The translations under genes and the position numbers were made by a program. From Pseudomonadota bacterium (lineage in GTDB: Bacteria > Pseudomonadota > Gammaproteobacteria > Steroidobacterales > Steroidobacteraceae): DNA of 64,000 bases. Where the stretch lies: positions 1 through 64,000 of the forward strand of contig JANXUT010000092.1 in the NCBI GenBank assembly GCA_025356075.1, written 5' to 3'. Positions 58,253-64,000 of this stretch are shown in pieces (the stretch's first letter is position 1; each line of letters begins with the position of its first letter). The notes beneath the pieces are model-generated. The model saw only the letters and a list, made by a program, of their open reading frames with translations, searched no databases and was not told where the DNA came from.

Positions 58253-60118
58253 TCAGCGAATGTCGAGCACGAGTGCCGAGCGCGGTGCGAGTTCCAGCTC
58301 ATCGAGCAGGGTAAGTTGGGTTCCGGCAAGGACGTCGCGCGCCGACACGCCGCGCGGCAGGCACTCGCGAAAGCGGGCGAGATCGAGGCGGACGGACGCA
58401 GTTCCCTTGTTGAGCGCGACCATCACCGTCTCGCCGTCGACGTGGCGGAAGTAGACGTACGCGCCGTTCTCGGGGGCATAGTGTCTTAAGTCGCCGCGAC
58501 GCGCGGCGGCCGAAGTTTTGCGCCAGTTGAGGAGCGTACGGACGTACTGCTGTGCGGCACTCGCCTGCGCGGCGAGTCCGCGCCCGCTGAACGCGTCGAT
58601 CGGATCGCCGGCCCAGCCGCCGGGAAAATCGCGGCGGACGTCGCCGTCGTCCTTCGGCGGGTCGTTGGCCATCAGGACCTCGGTCCCGTAGGTCAACTCC
58701 GGGATGCCGCGCGTCGTCGCCACAAAGGCGAGTGCCATCCGCCACAGATCGTAGTCGCGCCCGAGGAGCGTAAACAGCCGCTCGGTGTCGTGGTTGTCGG
58801 CGAACACGACGAGATTGCGGGGATTGGGGTAGAGGAAATCATCGCCCAGCTTCTCGTACAGCGCCGTAAGCCCGCTCTGCCATGAATCGGGCGTCGTGAG
58901 CGCACCCACGAGCGCACTCATCACGGGGAAATCCATGAGGCTCGGCAGGTACGAGGCATAGCCGTCCGGATTCTGCTTGCCGGCCTGCCAGTACGAGGTC
59001 ATCGCCGGGTCGTTGCGCCACTCCTCGCCGACGATGTTGAAGTTCGGATACTCCGTCATCAGGCGACGGGTAAACGCTGCCATGAAGCCCTTGTCCGAAT
59101 ACGAGTACGTATCCATCCTGAGCCCGGCTAGGTCCGCGTACTCGACCCACCAGATTGCATGCTCGATCAGGTAGGCGGCGAGCCACGGATTGGTCGTGTT
59201 GAGGTCGGGCATGGTCGGCGAGAACCAGCCGCGCGTGAAGCGTTGCCGGTCCACCTCCGTCGCATGCGGGTCCTGGATCGCCGTGTGGGCGTGATTGGTG
59301 CGCAGCGCACCGTCGCCATTGATCCAGTCCGGTGCGGGCGGATCGGCCATCCACCAGTGCTTCGAGCCGATGTGATTGACGACGACGTCGCCGATCAGGC
59401 CGATGCCGCGGGCGCGTGCGGCGATGCTGAGCGCCCGCAGCTCCGCGTTGCTGCCGTAGCGCGGGTCGACGCGGTAATGATCCGTGATCGAATAGCCGTG
59501 GTAGCTGTAGTCGGGCTGGGCGTTCTCGAGCACGGGCGTAAGCCACAGTTGCGTGTAGCCCATCGACTGCAGGTAGTCGAGGTGCTTGGCGATGCCGGCG
59601 ATATCGCCGCCGTGGCGTGCGCCGCGCGCGCTTCGATCGACGCGGTCGACGGTGCCGGCCGGATGATCGTTGGAAGGATCACCGTTCGCGAAGCGATCGG
59701 GCATGACGAGGTAGATGACGTCGTCCTCACCGAAGCCCTTGCGCTCGCCGGAGCCCGCGCGGCGTGCCGCGAGCGGGTAGGAGTACTCGGCGACGGTCGC
59801 GCCGCCGCGCCTGAACTTGAGCGGCACGGCGCCCGGGTGCGCGGCGGCATCGATGCTGAGCGTCACCGACAGGTAGTTCGGATTCGGCAGCGCGGAGCTA
59901 CCGATGAGGCGAACGCCCGGGTACTCGACCGTGGGCGTGAGCTTGCCGACGCCACGGCCGTGCACCAGCAGCACGAGTTCGGGGTTCTGAAAGCCGATCC
60001 ACCAGCTCGGTGGGTCAACCCGTTCGATCGGCGTCGCCGCGCCCGCGCTCGGCTGCACGAGCAGCAGAAGCGCGCCGAGCACGCTGCCGGCCATCAATTT
60101 CACGCCGCTCATCCGCAC
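58253..60118 (-). CDS. Periplasmic cyclomaltodextrinase/neopullulanase-like amylase
   Basis: A 621-residue secreted GH13 enzyme resembling SusA. A signal peptide (VLGALLLLVQPSAGAA) leads to an N-terminal beta domain (PPSWWIGFQNPELVLLVHG), then the barrel with DVVVNHIGSKHWW, nucleophile in ADLAGLRMDTYSYSD, Glu in NIVGEEWRN and Asp in FADNHDTERLF. The C-terminal beta domain ends LAPRSALVLDIR. It should cut maltodextrins or cyclodextrins outside the cytoplasm. It diverges from the MFS gene; the region between may hold a MalR-type operator, but I could not identify one. Confidence 0.92.
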   Translation of the reverse strand: MRMSGVKLMAGSVLGALLLLVQPSAGAATPIERVDPPSWWIGFQNPELVLLVHGRGVGKLTPTVEYPGVRLIGSSALPNPNYLSVTLSIDAAAHPGAVPLKFRRGGATVAEYSYPLAARRAGSGERKGFGEDDVIYLVMPDRFANGDPSNDHPAGTVDRVDRSARGARHGGDIAGIAKHLDYLQSMGYTQLWLTPVLENAQPDYSYHGYSITDHYRVDPRYGSNAELRALSIAARARGIGLIGDVVVNHIGSKHWWMADPPAPDWINGDGALRTNHAHTAIQDPHATEVDRQRFTRGWFSPTMPDLNTTNPWLAAYLIEHAIWWVEYADLAGLRMDTYSYSDKGFMAAFTRRLMTEYPNFNIVGEEWRNDPAMTSYWQAGKQNPDGYASYLPSLMDFPVMSALVGALTTPDSWQSGLTALYEKLGDDFLYPNPRNLVVFADNHDTERLFTLLGRDYDLWRMALAFVATTRGIPELTYGTEVLMANDPPKDDGDVRRDFPGGWAGDPIDAFSGRGLAAQASAAQQYVRTLLNWRKTSAAARRGDLRHYAPENGAYVYFRHVDGETVMVALNKGTASVRLDLARFRECLPRGVSARDVLAGTQLTLLDELELAPRSALVLDIR

Positions 60119-60271
60119 GCTGCTGCCCCCGTCGCCGCACTCGCGACGCGACGAGTAAAGAACACGCCGGGACGCCGGGTCAAGTGAGCGGGCGAGGGAG
60201 TGTTGGATTCCGGCCGGGCTCCGCCGTCATACTGCGCGACGCTGGAGAGGGCGCGAGCCCGGGGGGACGCA

Positions 60272-61609
60272 ATGCAGGGCACGATCACGGCGCCGTCGGC
60301 GCGGGGAAAGCCACGCTTGGGGCTGCTCGCGATCGGCAACCTGTCATTCGGCTTCTTCGGCATCCAGATCGCCTTCGCGCTGCAGGCGGCGAACGTCAGC
60401 CGCATCTTCCAGACGCTCGGTGCATCGATTGATTCCCTTCCGGTGCTGTGGATCGCGGGGCCGGTCACCGGCCTCCTGGTGCAGCCCGTCGTCGGCTATC
60501 TCAGCGACCGGACGTGGGGATGGCTCGGCCGGCGGCGGCCTTACTTCCTGGCGGGCGCGATCGCGAGTGCGATCGCGCTCGCAACACTCCCGAATGCCTC
60601 GTTCCTGTGGCTCGCGGTCATCGCGTTCTGGCTCCTCGATGTGTCGATCAACGTCTCGATGGAGCCGTTCCGGGCGTTCGTCGGCGACATGCTGCCGGCG
60701 GAGCAGCGAACGACCGGCTACGCCGTGCAGACGATCTTCATCGGCACGGGCGCGCTGATTGCATCGGCGGCGCCGAGGCTCCTCGGCCTGTGGGCCGGCG
60801 TCTCGGGCGACGCGCCGGCCGGGGTCGTCCCGGATTCCGTGCGCTTCGCGTTTTACATAGGCGCGGTAGCGCTGTTCCTGGCGGTGCTCTGGACGGTCGT
60901 GTCGACTCGGGAATACTCGCCGGCCGAACTTGCGGGCTTCGCCGGTGCCGAGCCGATCGCGCCGCCCGCGCCGGCCAGGCGATTCGCGGGCGTTCGCTCG
61001 CTGGTCGGGGACCTCCTCTCGATGCCGCGGGTGATGCGCCGACTCGCGCTGATCCAGTTCTTCTCCTGGTGCGGACTCTTCGTGCTGTGGATCTTCGCGA
61101 CCCCGGTTGTTGCGGTGCATCACTTCCACGGCGCAATCCCGGGTTCGCACGCCTACAACGAGGCGGCGGACCACGTCGGCGTGCTCCTCTCGGCCTACAA
61201 CGGCGTCGCTGCGGCGTACGCCTTCGCGCTGCCGCCGCTCGCCGCGCGCTTCGGCCAGGAGCGCATCCACGCGATCAGCCTGCTGGCCGGAGCGCTCGGG
61301 CTTGCCGGCTTCTGGCTGACCAGTAACCCGAACGAGCTCTACGTCGCGATGCTGGGAATTGGCATCGCGTGGGCGTCGATCCTGACGATGCCCTATGCGA
61401 TCCTGTGTGGCGCGATTCCCTATCGGAAGTTCGGAACGTACATGGGTCTGTTCAATTTCTTCATTGTGCTGCCGCAACTGGTGGTGTCGGGTGCGGCCGG
61501 CTACGTCGTCAGGCACGCCTTTCCCGCTGACCCCGCGGGGATCATGGTGGTCGGTGGCGCCTCGCTCGTGATCGCCGCGGTGCTGTCGTGGCGGCCGGTG
61601 GCCCCATGA
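60272..61609 (+). CDS. MFS sugar transporter (maltose/maltodextrin type)
   Basis: About 445 residues with some twelve hydrophobic segments. GNLSFGFFGIQIAFALQAANVS at the N-terminus, VGYLSDRTWGWLGRRRPYF (the loop 2-3 motif) and SMEPFRAFVGDMLP match the maltose/maltooligosaccharide (MalT-like, SLC45/GPH-related) branch. The ATG at 60272 is preferred over an upstream one at 60200. Its stop overlaps the start of the alpha-glucosidase (ATGA), so transport and hydrolysis are coupled in expression. Confidence 0.9.
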   Translation: MQGTITAPSARGKPRLGLLAIGNLSFGFFGIQIAFALQAANVSRIFQTLGASIDSLPVLWIAGPVTGLLVQPVVGYLSDRTWGWLGRRRPYFLAGAIASAIALATLPNASFLWLAVIAFWLLDVSINVSMEPFRAFVGDMLPAEQRTTGYAVQTIFIGTGALIASAAPRLLGLWAGVSGDAPAGVVPDSVRFAFYIGAVALFLAVLWTVVSTREYSPAELAGFAGAEPIAPPAPARRFAGVRSLVGDLLSMPRVMRRLALIQFFSWCGLFVLWIFATPVVAVHHFHGAIPGSHAYNEAADHVGVLLSAYNGVAAAYAFALPPLAARFGQERIHAISLLAGALGLAGFWLTSNPNELYVAMLGIGIAWASILTMPYAILCGAIPYRKFGTYMGLFNFFIVLPQLVVSGAAGYVVRHAFPADPAGIMVVGGASLVIAAVLSWRPVAP

Positions 61610-63204
61610 GCGAGTGGTGGCGCGGCGCAGTCATCTACCAGGTCTATCCGCGCAGCTTCGCGGATTCGAATGGCGATGGCATCGGCGACCTCGCGGGCCT
61701 CGTCACTCACCTCGACTACATCGCCGGGCTCGGCGTCGACGCCGTGTGGGTGTCACCGTTCTACACCTCGCCGATGCTCGACTTTGGCTACGACGTCGCC
61801 GATTTCTGCGGCGTCGACCCGATGTTCGGCACGCTCGAGGGCTTCGATGCGGTGGTCGCACGGGCCCACGCGCTCGGCCTGAAGGTCGTCATCGACCAGG
61901 TCTACTCGCACACCTCCGACCAGCACCCGTGGTTCAGCGACAGCCGGTCGGCGCGCGACGCGCGCCACGCGGACTGGTACGTGTGGGCAGATGCGAAGCC
62001 CGACGGCTCGCCGCCCAACAACTGGCAGTCGCTGTTCGTGGGCTCGGCATGGACCTGGGACGCGACGCGCGGCCAGTACTACATGCACAATTTCCTGCGC
62101 GAGCAGCCGGACTTGAATCTGCTCAACCCGGAAGTCCAGGACGCTCTGCTTGAAGTGGCTCGCTTTTGGCTGGACCGTGGCGTTGACGGGTTCCGCATCG
62201 ATGCGGTCTCGCATTTCACCCACGATGCGCAGTTGCGTGACAACCCGCCGCGTATCGGCGGCGAGCGCTCGCGGCCGGTCGATTTCCAGCAGCTCCTGTA
62301 CAACTCCGACCAGGCCGAAACTCTCACCTTCCTCGAGCGGCTGCGCTCCGTCATCGATGAGTATCCCGACCGGCTCGCGCTCGGGGAGATCGGCGGACCC
62401 GACTCGGCGGCGCGCAGCCTCGCGCCGTATCTCGCGCCGCATCGCCTGCACACGGCCTACAGCTTCCGCTTCCTGCTGGCGGACGCGTTGACCCCGGAAT
62501 TCGTCCGCACGGCGGTCGGTGAGTGGGAGCACGCGCATGCCGGCGGCTGGCCGACCTGGGTGTTCAGCAACCACGACGCACCGCGGGCGCTCAGCCGCTG
62601 GGGCGGCGAGGCGGCGCCGCCGCCGTACGCGATCGTGCTGAATGCCCTGCTGCTCAGCCTGCGCGGGTCGGTGTGCCTGTATCAGGGGGAGGAGCTTGGG
62701 CTTCCGCAGGCGCACGTGCCTTTCGAGCGCCTGCGTGACCCGGAGGCGATCGCCAATTGGCCGCGCACGCTCGGGCGCGACGGCGCGCGCACCCCCATGC
62801 CGTGGATCGCCAAGGGGCGCCACGGCGGCTTCTCACCGGCCGAGCCGTGGCTGCCGATGGAGCCGCGGCACCTGCCGCTGGCGGTCGACATGCAGGCGGG
62901 CGTTGGGAATTCGGTGCTCGAGTCGACGCGGCGGCTGCTCGCGTTGCGGCGTCGGCACCCGGCATTGATCGATGGCGATCTCAAGTTCGTCGGCGGCACC
63001 GAGTCCGTGCTCGCCTTCGAGCGAACGGCAGCCGGCGACCGGGTGCTGTGCGTGTTCAATCTCGGCGCCACCGCCGTGCGCGGCGTCGCGGTCGCCGGGC
63101 GCTGGCGCAGCCTCGCCGGCAGCGTGCCGGCGGGCGCCGAGGTCGCCGCATCGATCGCGCTTCCGGCGTACGGCTTCGTGCTAGCGGCGCCGGCCGGCGC
63201 CTAG
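61606..63204 (+). CDS. Cytoplasmic alpha-glucosidase (GH13)
   Basis: A 532-residue GH13 enzyme of the oligo-1,6/alpha-glucosidase group. WWRGAVIYQVYPRSFADSNGDGIGDL is the classical start, followed by DQVYSHTSDQHPWF, the nucleophile Asp in GVDGFRIDAVSHF, Glu in LALGEIGG and Asp in WVFSNHDAPR. There is no signal peptide, fitting hydrolysis of imported maltooligosaccharides to glucose. The ATG at 61606 overlaps the MFS stop. The C-terminal beta domain is short. Confidence 0.93.
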   Translation: MSEWWRGAVIYQVYPRSFADSNGDGIGDLAGLVTHLDYIAGLGVDAVWVSPFYTSPMLDFGYDVADFCGVDPMFGTLEGFDAVVARAHALGLKVVIDQVYSHTSDQHPWFSDSRSARDARHADWYVWADAKPDGSPPNNWQSLFVGSAWTWDATRGQYYMHNFLREQPDLNLLNPEVQDALLEVARFWLDRGVDGFRIDAVSHFTHDAQLRDNPPRIGGERSRPVDFQQLLYNSDQAETLTFLERLRSVIDEYPDRLALGEIGGPDSAARSLAPYLAPHRLHTAYSFRFLLADALTPEFVRTAVGEWEHAHAGGWPTWVFSNHDAPRALSRWGGEAAPPPYAIVLNALLLSLRGSVCLYQGEELGLPQAHVPFERLRDPEAIANWPRTLGRDGARTPMPWIAKGRHGGFSPAEPWLPMEPRHLPLAVDMQAGVGNSVLESTRRLLALRRRHPALIDGDLKFVGGTESVLAFERTAAGDRVLCVFNLGATAVRGVAVAGRWRSLAGSVPAGAEVAASIALPAYGFVLAAPAGA

Positions 63205-63208
63205 CGAC

Positions 63209-64000
63209 TCAGTGACCGGGGGCGCTCGCGATCGCGGTGGCGGGCGGGTCGCTTCGCCGCAGGAACAGCCACGCGATCGCCGACAGGCCGACCGTGGCGG
63301 CACCGATCACGAAGATCAGCCCCTTGTCCGCCACGCGGTTGACGAGCGCGCCGATGCCGGTGCTGACCAGCAACTGGGGCAGGACCACGGACAGGTTGAA
63401 TACGCCCATGTAGAGGCCAATCCGCCGCTGGTCGACCCGCTGCGACATGATGGCGAATGGCAGGCTCACGATCGCCGCCCAGCCGACGCCGACCACGCCC
63501 ATCAGGAGGTAGAGCGCGAGCGGCGAATACCCGAACAGGTAGATGGCCGCATAGCCCGCCGCCATGATGCCGAGGCAGCTTGAATGCACGCCGATTTGCC
63601 CGAAGCGGTGAGTGAGGGGACCGAGAACGAGCGCCGGCATCACGGCGGCGACCGCGCTCAGGACCACGAAGCTCGTCGAGAGCATCCTGCCGGCGGCGAT
63701 GGCATCGAGCGCGGGGAAGCGGTACTGCACGAAGGCGATCATGTAGACGAACATCGTCTGTGCGCCGATCCAGCTGAACGAGTGGGCGGCCAGTACCTTG
63801 CGGAATTCGACCAGGTCCTCCTTGACGAACTCGACGCCGCGATCGCGTGCCGACAGCGTGACTGCAAGGAGCACCGCCGTCACCACGACGAGCGCGATGT
63901 CGAGGGCGGGCGTCGCAAGCGCGATGCCGAACACCTTGAGCGTCATGGCAACGAGGTCGTAGGCGAGGAAGCCCCACAGCGGCGTCAGGATTGCCAGCAG
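63209..64000 (-). CDS. MFS sugar transporter, C-terminal part (cut by window edge)
   Basis: The frame is open to the window end and includes residues before the first ATG (63946) that look natural (LTPLWGFLAYDLVAMTLKVFG), so the gene starts outside. The visible 263 residues hold about seven membrane segments; FVQYRFPAL, GVGWAAIVSLPFAIMSQRV and GLYMGVFNLSVVLPQLLVS resemble the second half of the MFS protein at 60272-61609 (SILTMPYAILCG, TYMGLFNFFIVLPQLVVS), so it is probably a paralogue for a related sugar. It converges on the alpha-glucosidase gene. Confidence 0.88.
   Translation of the reverse strand: MLAILTPLWGFLAYDLVAMTLKVFGIALATPALDIALVVVTAVLLAVTLSARDRGVEFVKEDLVEFRKVLAAHSFSWIGAQTMFVYMIAFVQYRFPALDAIAAGRMLSTSFVVLSAVAAVMPALVLGPLTHRFGQIGVHSSCLGIMAAGYAAIYLFGYSPLALYLLMGVVGVGWAAIVSLPFAIMSQRVDQRRIGLYMGVFNLSVVLPQLLVSTGIGALVNRVADKGLIFVIGAATVGLSAIAWLFLRRSDPPATAIASAPGH

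Overview
This 64 kb window is high-GC chromosomal DNA. It looks gammaproteobacterial: tadA-mltF-tRNA-Ser-purL order, an nrdR-ribD-ribE / ribB-ribH-nusB-thiL riboflavin block, the xseB-ispA-dxs isoprenoid operon and a compact parE-parC pair are arrangements known from that class. The RibB protein with a dead RibA-like half, an EttA of exactly 555 residues and frequent TAGAAT-type -10 elements agree. I cannot assign a genus; an environmental gammaproteobacterium is the most I would infer.

Layout. Positions 1-2800 are an accessory stretch: a one-helix membrane protein, a VapC toxin remnant, and a RIO-type kinase gene bracketed by two diverged 95 bp direct repeats. From 2803 to 15000 lie secreted or envelope functions (a Tat-type FAD oxidase, a beta-propeller lipoprotein, a SnoaL-like protein), the C-terminal relic of a flavin monooxygenase, a possible redox/transport cluster (symporter, GMC dehydrogenase, EthD protein, NDH-2), a frameshifted M23 peptidase and an S9 peptidase that has lost its nucleophilic serine. 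From 15000 to 31600 it is mostly housekeeping: tadA, mltF, tRNA-Ser(CGA), an orphan TagH-like FHA protein, a DUF1820 protein, purL, hutH, ettA, an AcuC-like deacetylase, glyA, nrdR, ribD and ribE.

The riboflavin block is interrupted between ribE and ribB by about 4 kb (31611-35767) holding a class C beta-lactamase-like hydrolase, small orphans, a lipoprotein unit with integron-like heptamers at its edges, an antitoxin relic, a RimI-like acetyltransferase and a SUI1/YciH factor. ribB-ribH-nusB-thiL follow, then, where pgpA often sits, a Ser/Thr kinase fused to a cyclic-nucleotide-binding domain.

From 40300 to 51200 there are folE2-dxs-ispA-xseB (minus strand), a rubrerythrin / Fe-S oxidoreductase / DUF3501 cluster (plus strand) and parE-parC. 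From 51272 to the end is a storage and maltodextrin block: glgP, glgB and glgX for glycogen remodelling and breakdown, facing a periplasmic cyclomaltodextrinase/amylase, two MFS sugar transporters (the last cut by the window edge) and a cytoplasmic alpha-glucosidase. Together these could take up, trim and hydrolyse external alpha-glucans and turn over internal glycogen; no glycogen synthase or ADP-glucose pyrophosphorylase is in the window.

No CRISPR array, transposase, integrase or rRNA gene was seen. The most unusual items are the serine-less S9 protein, the integron-like unit inside the riboflavin block, the repeat-flanked RIO kinase, the divergent symporter and the kinase-cNMP fusion.
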